From Nocardia sp. NBC_00403 (lineage in GTDB: Bacteria > Actinomycetota > Actinomycetes > Mycobacteriales > Mycobacteriaceae): a stretch of 64,000 bases of DNA. The stretch spans positions 6,324,001 through 6,388,000 of the forward strand of contig NZ_CP107939.1 of NCBI RefSeq assembly GCF_036046055.1. Reading direction: 5' to 3'. The translations under genes and the position numbers were made by a program. Each line of letters opens with the position of its first letter. The first letter of the stretch is position 1. This document shows positions 16,825 to 26,418 of the stretch, piece after piece. A model generated the notes under the pieces. That model saw nothing but the letters and a program-made list of their open reading frames with translations. It was not told where the DNA came from and searched no databases.

Positions 16825-18897
16825 TTGATTACCGATGTCATCGATGTAGTCGCCGAATTCGCGATCGCCCGCAAAGCGGTGTGGGATCTGCTGCTGGATC
16901 CGCAAACCTATCCACGAATATTCGAAGGCGTCGGCGCCTGCGAACCGTTGGAGACCGTCGCAGGCCATCCGGTGCTGCTGGTGCGGGTCGGGTCGGCCGA
17001 GGCCGGCATCCGTTCCCACACCATGCAATTGATCGTGGGTCAGGAGCTGGAGAGCTTCGAACTCCGCTTCCCTATGCTCGGCAGCTTCGCCTCGGTGCGG
17101 TTGCGCGACGAGCACGGGCAGTCCAGGATCTGTGTCACCTATTTCGCGCCGGGCCGAGTGCATCCGCATCTGGCCGAGCTGACCAATGCCGCGATCGTCG
17201 ATTGGACGAACGCCGGTCTGCGATTGCTTGCCGATCTCGTCCGCGCCGCGCCGACCTCAGTGATCGTCAACGGCGAGAACTCGCCCCTGCGGCTCAGAGC
17301 CGGTGTCGCGAAACAGATCATGGCCTCCGGGGTAGGGCGCACCTATCGACCGGACTCGGCGTTCCGGCAGCTGCGCCGTCTGGCCGAATGGGGATTCAAC
17401 ATGGCCGGTGGCTACGCCGCCGCGGCCGTGCAGTCCCCGCACCGTGCGGCCGTTATCGACTGCCGGGGGCAGCGCACCTTCACCGAGATGCACGACCGCA
17501 CCCAGGCCTTGGCCGCCGCGATGGCGGCACTCGGGCTGAACGCGGGAGACGCGGTCGGACTGCTGGCGCGCAATCATGCAGGCATGGTCGAAACCATGGT
17601 CGCCGCAGGCAAGCTCGGTATCGATGCCGTGTTGCTGAACACCGGGCTGCCTGCCCGGCGGATCGAGGAGATCGTGCAGCGCGACAAGCTGTCTGCGCTG
17701 TTCGTGGACGCCGAATTCGATCCGCTCGTCCAGTATCTGCACGCCGACATCCCCCGCTACACCACCGACGACACCCCGCCGACGCCGGGCGGAACCACGA
17801 TCGATGATCTGATAGCACAAGGGCACAAGGACTTTCGTAAGCCAACGCAACCGGGCAAACTGGTCGTACTCACCTCGGGCACCTCCGGCACGCCGAAGGG
17901 CGCGCGCCGCCCGCACCCGAAGGGTTTCGGCACCATCGCCGCCCTGCTGTCCCGGATTCCGTTCCGCATGAACGACACCATGCTCATCCCGGCCCCGCTG
18001 TTCCACACCTGGGGCCTGGCGGCACTGCAGATGAGCACGCCACTACGCGCAACGGTGGTGCTGCCGGAACATTTCGACGCTGAGGACTGCCTGCGCCTGA
18101 TCGCCGAGCATCGCGTGACGACGCTGATCGCCGTGCCGGTCATGGTGCACCGCATCCTCGAGTTGCCCACACCCGTGCGCGCTCGCTACGACACCTCCAG
18201 CCTGCGGGTCGTCGCCAGTTGCGGAGCGCCGCTCGCGGCCGCGACGGTGCTGAATTTCATGGATACCTTCGGCGACATCCTCTACAACGTGTACGGCTCG
18301 ACAGAGGTCTCCTGGGCGACCATCGCCGACCCCGACGATCTGCGGACTGCGCCGACCACCGCGGGCCGTCCGCCACTCGGCACCAAGATCGGCGTCCTCG
18401 GGCCCGACCTGAAACCGCTGCCGGTCGGCGCGACCGGGCACATCTTCGTCGGCAATCACATGCTGTTCGACGGCTACGTCAATGCCGCACCTCCCAGCGA
18501 GGCCGACGGCATGCTCGACACCGGCGATCTCGGCTACCTCGATGCCGCAGGGCGGCTGTTCATCGCGGGCCGCGACGACGAAATGATCATTTCCGGCGGC
18601 GAGAACGTCTTCCCACGGCCGGTCGAAGAGGCGCTTTCTCATCTCCCCCAGGTCAGTGAGGTGGCGGTGGTCGGCGTGCCGGACCACGAATACGGCCAGC
18701 GGCTGGCCGCCTTCGTAGTGAAAAGGGAAGGCGCGGGCCTGGATTCGGACATGGTGCGCAGCTATATCCGGCACCGGCTCAGCCGCTTCTCAGTGCCGCG
18801 CGACGTCACCTTTCTCAACGACCTACCGCGCGGTGAGACCGGGAAGATCCTCAAACGGCTACTACTCGGCGCACCGGACGCGAACGAGGCGACGTAG
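16825..18897 (+). CDS. Fusion of an SRPBCC/START-like domain with an acyl-CoA synthetase
   Basis: The 690-residue protein has two parts. Residues 1-150 resemble polyketide-cyclase/START-like SRPBCC proteins (VVAEFAIARKAVWDLLLDPQTYPRIFEGV), a hydrophobic-ligand cavity fold. From about 200 it is an AMP-forming acyl-CoA synthetase of the FadD type: LVVLTSGTSGTPKGARRPH as the ATP loop, NVYGSTEVSWATI, and FIAGRDDEMIISGGENVFP with GETGKILKRLLL at the end carrying the catalytic Lys. It would activate a fatty or aromatic acid as acyl-AMP and then acyl-CoA. The TTG at 16825 is the only upstream start in frame. Related FadD12-like enzymes usually lack the N-domain. Confidence 0.88.
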   Translation: MITDVIDVVAEFAIARKAVWDLLLDPQTYPRIFEGVGACEPLETVAGHPVLLVRVGSAEAGIRSHTMQLIVGQELESFELRFPMLGSFASVRLRDEHGQSRICVTYFAPGRVHPHLAELTNAAIVDWTNAGLRLLADLVRAAPTSVIVNGENSPLRLRAGVAKQIMASGVGRTYRPDSAFRQLRRLAEWGFNMAGGYAAAAVQSPHRAAVIDCRGQRTFTEMHDRTQALAAAMAALGLNAGDAVGLLARNHAGMVETMVAAGKLGIDAVLLNTGLPARRIEEIVQRDKLSALFVDAEFDPLVQYLHADIPRYTTDDTPPTPGGTTIDDLIAQGHKDFRKPTQPGKLVVLTSGTSGTPKGARRPHPKGFGTIAALLSRIPFRMNDTMLIPAPLFHTWGLAALQMSTPLRATVVLPEHFDAEDCLRLIAEHRVTTLIAVPVMVHRILELPTPVRARYDTSSLRVVASCGAPLAAATVLNFMDTFGDILYNVYGSTEVSWATIADPDDLRTAPTTAGRPPLGTKIGVLGPDLKPLPVGATGHIFVGNHMLFDGYVNAAPPSEADGMLDTGDLGYLDAAGRLFIAGRDDEMIISGGENVFPRPVEEALSHLPQVSEVAVVGVPDHEYGQRLAAFVVKREGAGLDSDMVRSYIRHRLSRFSVPRDVTFLNDLPRGETGKILKRLLLGAPDANEAT

Positions 18898-18908
18898 GCG
18901 CGCTGCGG

Positions 18909-19859
18909 CTACTGCTGATCGCCGGTGTCCGACGGCCGATCAACGGTGCGTGGCATCCGCTCCCGCAGCGCTTCGAGCAGTCCGATGGTGTATTCCGGCG
19001 GCGCGGCATGCACCGATAGCACGTTCACCACCCGGAGATAGGCATCGAGATCGGCTCGCTTGTCCAGGTACAGGGCGCTGGTCAACTGCTGGAGGTAGAC
19101 GATATCGGGCAGGTCGGGCTCCGCGAACCGCAGCATGGTGAATGCACCGTCCGCGATCGCGGGTCCGCCGACATGATCGGCGAGCACTTGGACGCTGATA
19201 TGCGGTTGCGCGGCGAGCCGAACCAAGTGGTCCAACTGCCCACGCCACACGGTCGAACCACCGATCGGACGCCGCAATGCCGCCTCGTCGACTGTCACCC
19301 AGAACTGCGGCGGGTCACGACGCACCAAAATCTCTTGTCGGCGCATGCGCAGCGCCACCCGGCGTTCGATCGCCTCGTCCGGCTCGTCGGGATGTGCGAG
19401 CGTCAGCAGGGCGCGGGCGTAGTCGGCGGTCTGCAACAGTTCGGGCACCGCCCGCGGCTCGTAGCAGCGAATCAGCCGCGCCGCCTGTTCCAGGCCGAGA
19501 TAGGTGTCGAACCATTTGGGCAGCCAGTCGGTGTCGCGGTGCCACCAGCCCGATGCGCTGGCCTGCTGCGCCAGCTCGATGAACTCCGCCAATTCCTCAG
19601 GATCGGTGACCCCGTAGAAGGCGAGCAGATCGACGAGATCGCGTTGCCGGAAACCGACCCGGCCCAGCTCTAGTCGGCTGATCTTCGAATGTGATCCGCG
19701 AATGGCCTCGCCCGCGTCCTCCCGGCTGATCCCGCACGCTTCTCGCAGCCGTCGCATGCGGCCGCCGAGAATCATGCGCAGCACCGTGGGTCCGCCGTCG
19801 GCGGCCACACTTCCGGCAAACGGGGGGCCATCCCCTTCTCGTAGCTCCGATGCAGGCAT
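18909..19859 (-). CDS. Scr1-type XRE regulator (HTH plus DUF5753)
   Basis: The 316-residue protein has a cro/C1-type helix-turn-helix (MRRLREACGISREDAGEAIR, KISRLELGRVGF) followed by the DUF5753 domain (WLPKWFDTYLGLEQAARLIR, then ELLQTADYARALL and ISVQVLADHVGG). Such regulators in Streptomyces and Nocardia typically pair with small DUF397 proteins and affect development or secondary metabolism. The partner-type gene here is 9 kb away, beside the second copy at 27593. The start is the ATG at 19859 or a GTG at 19880. A palindromic element at 19926-19947 lies just upstream. Confidence 0.85.
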   Translation of the reverse strand: MPASELREGDGPPFAGSVAADGGPTVLRMILGGRMRRLREACGISREDAGEAIRGSHSKISRLELGRVGFRQRDLVDLLAFYGVTDPEELAEFIELAQQASASGWWHRDTDWLPKWFDTYLGLEQAARLIRCYEPRAVPELLQTADYARALLTLAHPDEPDEAIERRVALRMRRQEILVRRDPPQFWVTVDEAALRRPIGGSTVWRGQLDHLVRLAAQPHISVQVLADHVGGPAIADGAFTMLRFAEPDLPDIVYLQQLTSALYLDKRADLDAYLRVVNVLSVHAAPPEYTIGLLEALRERMPRTVDRPSDTGDQQ

Positions 19860-20235
19860 GCTCCGAGTCTGCCATGTCACGACCGTGACTTTCTACGGCC
19901 AAAGTGCCTCAACCGCACAGATATTCGTGCACATGCACAGGCATCCGAGGCACCGCGGATGCACCGGCGACGCGCCGGTCACCACGCGATTCCATGGTGA
20001 CAATCCCACGCGAATCGCCGGTAGTACCGGGCATTACACATTCCACGACGACCGCCTCTCGATCGGCGTGTCGGACGAATACGCTCATCTCACGGCTTCG
20101 ACACGGCCTTCCTGCAGCGGCCTCCCCATGGACGGGGGGACTCGAAGCTGAGAGGCCGCCCAGGGTCTGTACCCACGCGCCCACGTCGCGAAGCACCCGC
20201 CGGGGGCTCCAGATGTCGTCGCCTACCGTCGCGGA
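19860..20235. other. Intergenic region with one regulatory element
   Basis: I find no gene in these 376 bases, which separate two minus-strand genes. The only structure I can support is the site at 19926-19947, described separately. Confidence 0.55.
19926..19947. promoter_or_regulatory. Candidate Scr1-regulon site upstream of the first XRE gene
   Basis: The stretch CGTGCACATGCACAGGCATC, extending to 19947, aligns with the promoter elements at 26804 and 29993 (shared pattern CGTGCA-ATG-AC--GCATC-G). It lies 67 bases upstream of the XRE start at 19859. It is weaker than the other sites, with fewer matches in the right half. Confidence 0.45.
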
Positions 20236-21318
20236 TCAGCGCAGTAGAACTTCTGCCGTCGCGCGCCCGAACAGCTTCCTGCCGTCGGAAGTCGCGGTGA
20301 GGGCGACGATCGCCGCACGGCGATCGGGATCGAGCGACTTGATCCGACCACGGAACTCGATCCGGCTGTGCTCGGTCTGCGCGACCGGCGCGAACCCGGC
20401 GAACCGTACGCCGTATGTAGTGACGGCGGCCGGATCACCCAGCCATTCGGTGAGATACCCCGCGCCGAGGCCCATGGTCAGCAGTCCGTGCGACACCACA
20501 TCGGGCAGACCCGCGGCACAGGCGACCTGGTCGCTGAAATGGATCGGATTCGAATCACCCGACACCCCAGCGTAATTCACCAGGTCGCCGCGGGTGAGCG
20601 ACACGATGCCGGCAGGCAGTTCCGCACCGACCCGCAGCTGATCGAAGGTAGGGACGCTGCATCGCTCCCGCACCTGCGCCTCGTCGACCGGTCCCGCGGG
20701 CAGGTCGTCGGAGCATTCGACGAGTCCCGGGTCCGCTGTCGGGGATGTGCGCCGCTGCGCCGCGCCGAGGCGATCGGCAAGCGCCTGGCCGGTCATGATG
20801 ACGCCGTCGACCGCCGCCGCGAGGTCGGGAGCGACCTCGGTGCCGGTACGCGCCACCACCGTGGTGCACGCGGTCTGCAACAGCTCCTTGTGCTGGTTGG
20901 TGAGGACGTTCTTGGTCACCATGAAGTCGTTGTCGCCGAACTGCCGAAACGACTCGATAAACGAGTCGCAGCGCAACTGGTCACCCGCGACGATCGGCCG
21001 ATGCATGTGGATGGTCTGCTCGGTCTGCAGGACTTGGCTGATGTCGTAACCGGTGATCACCGATTCGAACATCTTGCGCTGCATCAGCAGCCAGACGATC
21101 GACGGAAAGGTCAGCGGTGCGATCAGCCCGTCGTAGCCCAGCTCCCACGCTGCCGATTCCTGCCGGTGCGCCGGGTGATCGTCCTGCACAGCCCGGGCGA
21201 ATTCGCGGATCTTCTCCCGCCCGACCTCGTAGTGATCGGTCATTCGATAATGGCGGCCGACCAGGGCCCGGGCCTGGTGCGACGCCTGCTCCGGCCCAAC
21301 GGCCCCGGTGTTGTTCAT
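20236..21318 (-). CDS. Fused HadA/HadB-type (3R)-hydroxyacyl-ACP dehydratase
   Basis: The 360-residue protein has a FAS1-like dehydratase N-domain (YEVGREKIREFARAVQDDHP) joined to a MaoC C-domain with a complete GVSGDSNPIH signature and a C-terminal RKLFGRATAEVLLR. Mycobacteria make these as separate HadA and HadB chains; fused forms occur in Nocardia and relatives. The role would be dehydration of 3-hydroxyacyl-ACP during chain elongation. I chose the ATG at 21318; an ATG at 21327 adds three residues, and the upstream frame is not conserved. It is the only complete copy among the three in this window. Confidence 0.9.
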   Translation of the reverse strand: MNNTGAVGPEQASHQARALVGRHYRMTDHYEVGREKIREFARAVQDDHPAHRQESAAWELGYDGLIAPLTFPSIVWLLMQRKMFESVITGYDISQVLQTEQTIHMHRPIVAGDQLRCDSFIESFRQFGDNDFMVTKNVLTNQHKELLQTACTTVVARTGTEVAPDLAAAVDGVIMTGQALADRLGAAQRRTSPTADPGLVECSDDLPAGPVDEAQVRERCSVPTFDQLRVGAELPAGIVSLTRGDLVNYAGVSGDSNPIHFSDQVACAAGLPDVVSHGLLTMGLGAGYLTEWLGDPAAVTTYGVRFAGFAPVAQTEHSRIEFRGRIKSLDPDRRAAIVALTATSDGRKLFGRATAEVLLR

Positions 21319-21510
21319 CGGTCGCATCCGCCGATCCGGTCTGTCACCGCGTCCGGACCGGCCCACCGTACCGGCACAGCGGTCAACGCTCGCGGCGCTC
21401 GACGGAAAGTCTGGGCACCACGACAATGGACAACGCGTATCACTATCACGTGACATTAATCGCCGATTCCACGGCAAGCGCAACGAGGAGGTCCGGCAGA
21501 CGAGCAAATC

Positions 21511-22944
21511 TCAGCATTCGTCGGGCGCAGGCACGCCGTGTAGCCGCTGATCCAGCCAGACCATCGCCTCCGGATAGCCGAGGCCCGCGGCAATGACATG
21601 CTCACCGAGCACACTGCGATAGACCGAGGGGACACCGAGACCGCACTGCTCGTGATAGAGGTTGCGAGCTCCCTCGGCCGGAATCCAGAATTCCTGCTCG
21701 CCGTTGTAGATGTAGAGCGGCGTTGCCGACTTCATGCCTTCCATCCTGGTCACCCGGTAGATCTGCGCAGCGAGCTCGGAGTGCAGCGGGTCGGCGAAGT
21801 TCGCAGCCACATCGATAGGCAGCATGAGCACACCGGCGATCCCGAAGCCGTTGCCGCACAGGTCTTTCACCGGCGAGGTCGCCACCCACTGCGCCAGGTT
21901 GTTCATCCGCGCGAGTATCTCCGGACGTTCCCTGCCGATGGCGAAGGTCGCGGCCATGAACACCCCCGAGGCGAGATTGCCGTTCATGCTCCGAGCGAGG
22001 ATCTCGAAATCGGCGGGCACCCCACCCAGCGCGGCTCCGACAATCACCTCGGCCAACTCCGGCGCATAGCTGTCGATCAGTTTGACTGCGCCGTGGGTGG
22101 CGATCGCACCACCGGAATATCCGGCCATCGCGAACTTGCTGTCCCCGAATTCCTCCGGGCGCAGCTCGCGCACCGCGCGAATCGCATCGAGCACGGCATG
22201 CCCCGCCACATACGGCTCCGCGTAGGCCATCCAGGGTCCCTCGTGGTCGGGAATCAGCACGGCATACCCGCGCAGCACCGCCAATTGTGTTGTCGGTGGG
22301 ATGAAATCGGTGAAGCTGGTCTTCGTCGAGAATCCGTGCGCGAAGCTGTAGCCGGGCGTGCAGTCGCGGCCGAGGGCGTCGATCGGCAGATTGTTGACCA
22401 CTACGGGCCTGCTGCCAGGGCCCGCCCACGCGGTGGTCGGCACAATCAGCGTCGCCGTCGCATACGACGGCAGCCCGTGCGCGTCGGTGGTGCGGAACTT
22501 CAGCAACAGCGCCTGTCTGATGGGGACGACGATCAGCGGCCCGGCGGTGGGGGTGATGTCCCGGACCTCGAGCAACTGACCCTCGGCGAAATCCTCCAGA
22601 TTCGCAGGCCACGCATCGAAGATCGGATCACCGACCGGTGCGGGCAGCACCGCCCGCCGCAGCGCGGCGAGCGCGGGCGTCGGACCAGTCGACAGCGGGT
22701 CAGGGTCCGGCGCCGGCGCGAACGGGATGGGCGGCGGGGGCAGCACCCGATCGATCCATTCCTGCAGGCTGGGTAGGAGTGCGCCGTTCTCCGGAGTCAA
22801 CAGCCTGGGCAGTCCCGAAAGATCGGATAGCGCAGGCGATCCAGGCGGTGCGGTCGGGTCGGGCAGCGGCTCCGCGACCGCCTGCCCGAGCACCGGCGGG
22901 CACACCAGCAACAGAGCGAAGAACAAGGCACGCAAACATCTCAT
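21511..22944 (-). CDS. Secreted LIP-family lipase
   Basis: The 477-residue protein starts with a signal peptide (FFALLLVCPPVLGQAVA) and has the secretory-lipase fold. VVVNNLPIDALGRDC and ALVIPDHEGPW-type segments are present, and the nucleophile elbow is FAMAGYSGGAIATHGA. A late YIYNGEQEFWIP segment holds the acid, and LGEHVIAA holds the His. Proteins of this family hydrolyse lipid or ester substrates outside the cell. A second, diverged family member follows upstream on the same strand at 23179, and a terminator-type hairpin separates them, so they are probably transcribed separately. Confidence 0.9.
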   Translation of the reverse strand: MRCLRALFFALLLVCPPVLGQAVAEPLPDPTAPPGSPALSDLSGLPRLLTPENGALLPSLQEWIDRVLPPPPIPFAPAPDPDPLSTGPTPALAALRRAVLPAPVGDPIFDAWPANLEDFAEGQLLEVRDITPTAGPLIVVPIRQALLLKFRTTDAHGLPSYATATLIVPTTAWAGPGSRPVVVNNLPIDALGRDCTPGYSFAHGFSTKTSFTDFIPPTTQLAVLRGYAVLIPDHEGPWMAYAEPYVAGHAVLDAIRAVRELRPEEFGDSKFAMAGYSGGAIATHGAVKLIDSYAPELAEVIVGAALGGVPADFEILARSMNGNLASGVFMAATFAIGRERPEILARMNNLAQWVATSPVKDLCGNGFGIAGVLMLPIDVAANFADPLHSELAAQIYRVTRMEGMKSATPLYIYNGEQEFWIPAEGARNLYHEQCGLGVPSVYRSVLGEHVIAAGLGYPEAMVWLDQRLHGVPAPDEC

Positions 22945-23118
22945 GACACACCCTCTGCGTGCGACGTCGGTTGCCTGGTGCTGGAGATGACGGGACTCCT
23001 CGACCCCGAAATGCCCCCTGTCGCACCGGGGCTCGAAACGTCAGGCTAACCCGCCGTGCATGGTCCGAGATTCCGCTGTGCCCGAGTTGTATGTGTCATG
23101 TCGCCATATCGCAACAAC

Positions 23119-23156
23119 CGGGCCGAAGGCGATTCGGTGGAATCGCCTTCGGCCCG
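23119..23156. terminator. Perfect 17-bp hairpin after the second lipase gene
   Basis: Bases 23119-23135 and 23140-23156 are exact reverse complements around a 4-base loop (GGTG). The structure begins 23 bases past the stop codon of the minus-strand lipase at 23179. There is no U tract, as is common for actinobacterial terminators. Confidence 0.82.
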
Positions 23157-23178
23157 TTGGTATCTATGCGGTGGGTCC

Positions 23179-24423
23179 TCAGCAGTTGCTGGGTGCGGGC
23201 TCCCCCTGAAAACGGGCGTTCAGCCAGCTGAGCGCCGCCGGGATGCCGAGCACCGCCGCGGTCAGATGATCGGGCACCGGCGTCACTTGTGCCTCCACCC
23301 GCGCCCCTGCCGCACACCAGCGACGGTCGGTGTTGGTGATCGCGTCGACCGGGATGAGCCCATCGATCGGCGAGTGCCATTCGAAGACCGGCGCTTTCGG
23401 CACGCCGTCGTAGAGTTCGAGGCTATTCTCCTCCACCACCGCGCGGGCGTCGCCGTCGTTGATCATCGACGTCGTCTTCGCGAAGTCCATCGCGCCGTGT
23501 CCGGCACCCGCGGCCAGGATGTCATTGGTGCAGCTGTTGGCCATGGCCGCGCGGGCGGCGAGCCCGCGGTCGTTCAGCTGGTCACTGAGCGGGAACCGGT
23601 CGGGGTACTCGCGTTCCAGACCGAGCCCGGCGGCCAGCGCAAGCCCGAACGCCGGATGCGAACCGAGACCGAGCCCCTCGAGCATCTTCACCAAATTCAT
23701 GGGCACCCCGCCCATGGCCGCGCCGACGATGTCGAGTTCCGGCGCATACTGTGGCGCCAGCGCCGCCGCCCATGCAGTGGCCATGCCACCGCCGGAGTAG
23801 CCGACCATGCCCACCTGGCTCTTCTCCACCTGCAGCTCGGATACCTGCTTGACGGCGCGGACACCGTCCAGGGTGATCTGACCACCCAATTTCGCCGCGC
23901 CATAGGCGAACTGGGGCCCGAGGTGATCGGGCAGCGCGACCGTCCAACCCTGCTGCAGCAAAACATTCCACGCAGGAGCCTCACGCACGATCAGATTCGG
24001 ATCGTCGGTGTACAGCACCCGCGAGACCGAGCATTCTGCGCCGAGGCCGTTGATGATGTGCTGATAGGACAGCAGCGGGCCGTCCTTCTTGTGTCCGCGC
24101 GGCGTCAGCACCGTGGTGGTCGCCGCGATCGGCTTGCTCTGGGAGTTGATCGACCGGAACCGCACCACCGTCACGGTGGTGTCCGGGAAGATCGGCAGTG
24201 GCGGCATCGTGCGGGTGGCGATGACGTCGCCGGGCTTCATGTCCGCCAGATTCGCCGGGATCGAATAGAACGGGTCCGGATCCGCCGCCGGGTATATCGG
24301 TGCGCTGTGACCGGTCCCCGCGACCGCGACCACCATCAGTAGACCGGCGGCCATCGCACCGACTGTGCGCACCACCCCCCTACCGGATCTCCACTTGCGC
24401 CTAGAACGTAGGGCCTGCCTCAT
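23179..24423 (-). CDS. Secreted LIP-family lipase, second copy
   Basis: The 414-residue protein has an Arg-rich N-terminus and a long hydrophobic signal segment (TVGAMAAGLLMVVAVAG, cleavage near GHSAP). The lipase body shows VALPDHLGPQFAYGAAKLGG, the nucleophile elbow VGMVGYSGGGMATAWA, VFEWHSPIDGLIPVDA with the acid, and VPDHLTAAVLG with the His. It is related to the lipase at 21511 but clearly diverged. The substrate is unknown. The upstream 276 bases to the next gene hold its promoter and nothing else I can support. Confidence 0.9.
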   Translation of the reverse strand: MRQALRSRRKWRSGRGVVRTVGAMAAGLLMVVAVAGTGHSAPIYPAADPDPFYSIPANLADMKPGDVIATRTMPPLPIFPDTTVTVVRFRSINSQSKPIAATTTVLTPRGHKKDGPLLSYQHIINGLGAECSVSRVLYTDDPNLIVREAPAWNVLLQQGWTVALPDHLGPQFAYGAAKLGGQITLDGVRAVKQVSELQVEKSQVGMVGYSGGGMATAWAAALAPQYAPELDIVGAAMGGVPMNLVKMLEGLGLGSHPAFGLALAAGLGLEREYPDRFPLSDQLNDRGLAARAAMANSCTNDILAAGAGHGAMDFAKTTSMINDGDARAVVEENSLELYDGVPKAPVFEWHSPIDGLIPVDAITNTDRRWCAAGARVEAQVTPVPDHLTAAVLGIPAALSWLNARFQGEPAPSNC

Positions 24424-24699
24424 CGACGATGCCTCCAGAATGGGTCCAACGTTGTGACCATCGTTTACAACAACGGACCACAGTTACATATTTGGAGCGA
24501 AACATTTTGACAAGTCACAAGTTTCGCGTGACTGGTCGTGACGATAGTGCATCGGCCCTGGTGAGAACCCCCTATAGCCCGGCATCGGCCCTGTGAGATG
24601 CCCAACAGCCGAGGTTCACCATATTCCCCACAATGGTGGGGACCTACCGTCACAAGTACCGGCGTCGTTGCCGCGCCGGTGGCGGAAGGAGACAGTGGC

Positions 24700-24942
24700 A
24701 TGGACGGCACTGCGCGAAAACTGACCGACCGGGAGTACGCCAGGGAGTCACCCACCCGTCGGATCACCGTCTACTTCGATGGACCGACACCCGACGAGGC
24801 TCTGATCCTCGAATACGCCGCCACCCGCGCCGAGGCGTGGGAGTTCACCTCCGCCGCGGTGCAAGCCGGGCTGGTGGTCACCGTGGACAACAAGGTGCGA
24901 CCCGAGCTCCGACCGCTGCCGTGCCGTTCGCTGTGGCACTGA
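24700..24942 (+). CDS. Small hypothetical protein
   Basis: This is an 80-residue charged protein. I chose the ATG at 24700 because a GGAAGGAG ribosome site lies 10 bases upstream; the frame stays open further 5' but without such a site. The segment RRITVYFDGPTPDEALILEY followed by a helix and VVTVDNKVRPELRP suggests a small alpha/beta fold. I do not recognise the family and see no functional motif. Confidence 0.6.
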   Translation: MDGTARKLTDREYARESPTRRITVYFDGPTPDEALILEYAATRAEAWEFTSAAVQAGLVVTVDNKVRPELRPLPCRSLWH

Positions 24943-25099
24943 GGACCGGCGGAACCCCGACCTCGCTGTCACCGCGACTCGTCTGACTCTCCGCCGCAGT
25001 CGCACACCACGATCAGAGGTCCGCTGGTCATATGCCGCACCGGCGAACCTTGGCTACGCTCGGTTGCGATGACCATGCGGGAGGAACGACAGTGACCCA

Positions 25100-25645
25100 G
25101 TGAACCCGATTCCGCCCTATCCGGGCAGGCACCTACCTCGCCCGTCGATGCTGTCCGGCGCGGCACTTCTGCTCTGCGCCACCCTGCTGCTCGCGATCAG
25201 CGGTTGCGAAACCGATCAGCCGGCGTCGGTGGCAGCCTCGACGCTCGACCCGCCCGCCGTCACGACCTCCATTGCCACCACCGAGACGTCGATCTCGACG
25301 TCATCTGCCGCGACTCCCACCGTCGATCCTTATGCTGATCAAGCACTCATCGACCACATCGAGTGGACAGTAGCCATCGATGGCCCGCGGCTGCTCGTCT
25401 TCCCGACACCGGCCGGGCGGCATACTACTTTCCCCGGCTCCGAGGACCGCGCCTGGCAAGAAGTGCTCGCGCAGTCCGCAACGGCCGATACACCCGGCAT
25501 GCGCGACCAGTTCGTGTGTCACTGGCATTGGGCCCGCATGGTGGCGCCGAACAAACCGAGTTGGAATCTCGAACCCTGGCGTCCAGCGCTCGACTATCAG
25601 GCCATCGTCCAAGCCGGTTGCAACCCGGGCGGACCCGAACGCTGA
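25100..25645 (+). CDS. DUF2599-type lipoprotein
   Basis: The 181-residue protein has a lipoprotein signal with the lipobox LLAISGC, predicting lipidation of Cys35. A Ser/Thr-rich linker follows, then a domain with VCHWHWARMVAPNKPSWNLE and a C-terminal Cys (VQAGCNP) that resembles DUF2599. The two conserved cysteines could form a disulfide outside the membrane. The start is a GTG at 25100; the preceding GTG at 25092 reaches a stop after three codons. Its function is unknown. Confidence 0.72.
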   Translation: MNPIPPYPGRHLPRPSMLSGAALLLCATLLLAISGCETDQPASVAASTLDPPAVTTSIATTETSISTSSAATPTVDPYADQALIDHIEWTVAIDGPRLLVFPTPAGRHTTFPGSEDRAWQEVLAQSATADTPGMRDQFVCHWHWARMVAPNKPSWNLEPWRPALDYQAIVQAGCNPGGPER

Positions 25646-25690
25646 TCACCGCACCGAATATCACGCGGCACCGACCGGAGAGGACCACCC

Positions 25691-26386
25691 ATGCGCGTCG
25701 TCATCGCAGGCGGACACGGAAAGATCGCACTGCTGCTCGCCGAATTGCTGACCGAACGCGGTGACAAGGTCGACAGCATGATCCGCAAACCGGAGCAAGC
25801 AGCCGACATCGCCGCCACCGGCGCTCGCGCCGTGGTGCTCGACCTCGAACATGCTGCGCTCGGCGACGTCGCCGCGGCCATCCAGGGCTATGACGCCGTC
25901 GTTTTCGCCGCTGGCGCGGGCCCGGGCAGCAGCGCGGAGCGCAAGTACACGGTCGACAAGGGCGGTTCGGTGCTGCTCGCCACCGCCGCCGAGCAGGCCG
26001 GCGTGCGCCGTTTCGTGCAGATCTCCACGATGGGTGCGGGAGCGCCGCCCGCGGCCGGCAGCGATGAGGTCTGGGCGGCCTACATCGATGCCAAAACCCA
26101 AGCCGAAGACGACTTGCGTGCCCGCGATCTGGACTGGACGATCCTGCGCCCCGGCCGCCTCCTCGACACTCCCGCCACCGGCCTCGTGACGCTCGGTCCG
26201 CCGCCGCTGCCGCACGGCGCCATCCCGCGCACCGATGTCGCCATGGTCCTGGCGGGAATTCTGCACGCCCCGCAGACCGCGGGAGCGGCACTCGAACTGA
26301 TCTCAGGTGCCATTCCGGTGACTTCCGCGATCGAAAATTTAGATAACCAGTCGGTCGCCCAAGGCGGTGCCGCCCCGACCGATTGA
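25691..26386 (+). CDS. Atypical SDR / NAD(P)-binding oxidoreductase
   Basis: The 231-residue protein begins with a Rossmann nucleotide-binding loop MRVVIAGGHGKIALLLAE and continues as an NmrA/YwnB-like atypical short-chain dehydrogenase (GVRRFVQISTMGAG, then AYIDAKTQAEDDLRARDLDW with the Tyr-x-x-Lys variant). Related proteins reduce flavins or quinones or act as redox sensors. It is 46 bases downstream of the lipoprotein gene and 32 bases upstream of a quinol-monooxygenase-like gene, consistent with a quinone or redox operon (inference). Confidence 0.85.
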   Translation: MRVVIAGGHGKIALLLAELLTERGDKVDSMIRKPEQAADIAATGARAVVLDLEHAALGDVAAAIQGYDAVVFAAGAGPGSSAERKYTVDKGGSVLLATAAEQAGVRRFVQISTMGAGAPPAAGSDEVWAAYIDAKTQAEDDLRARDLDWTILRPGRLLDTPATGLVTLGPPPLPHGAIPRTDVAMVLAGILHAPQTAGAALELISGAIPVTSAIENLDNQSVAQGGAAPTD

Positions 26387-26418
26387 CTTGTGCACGTCCC
26401 CGATTGGAGTCCGTCACT

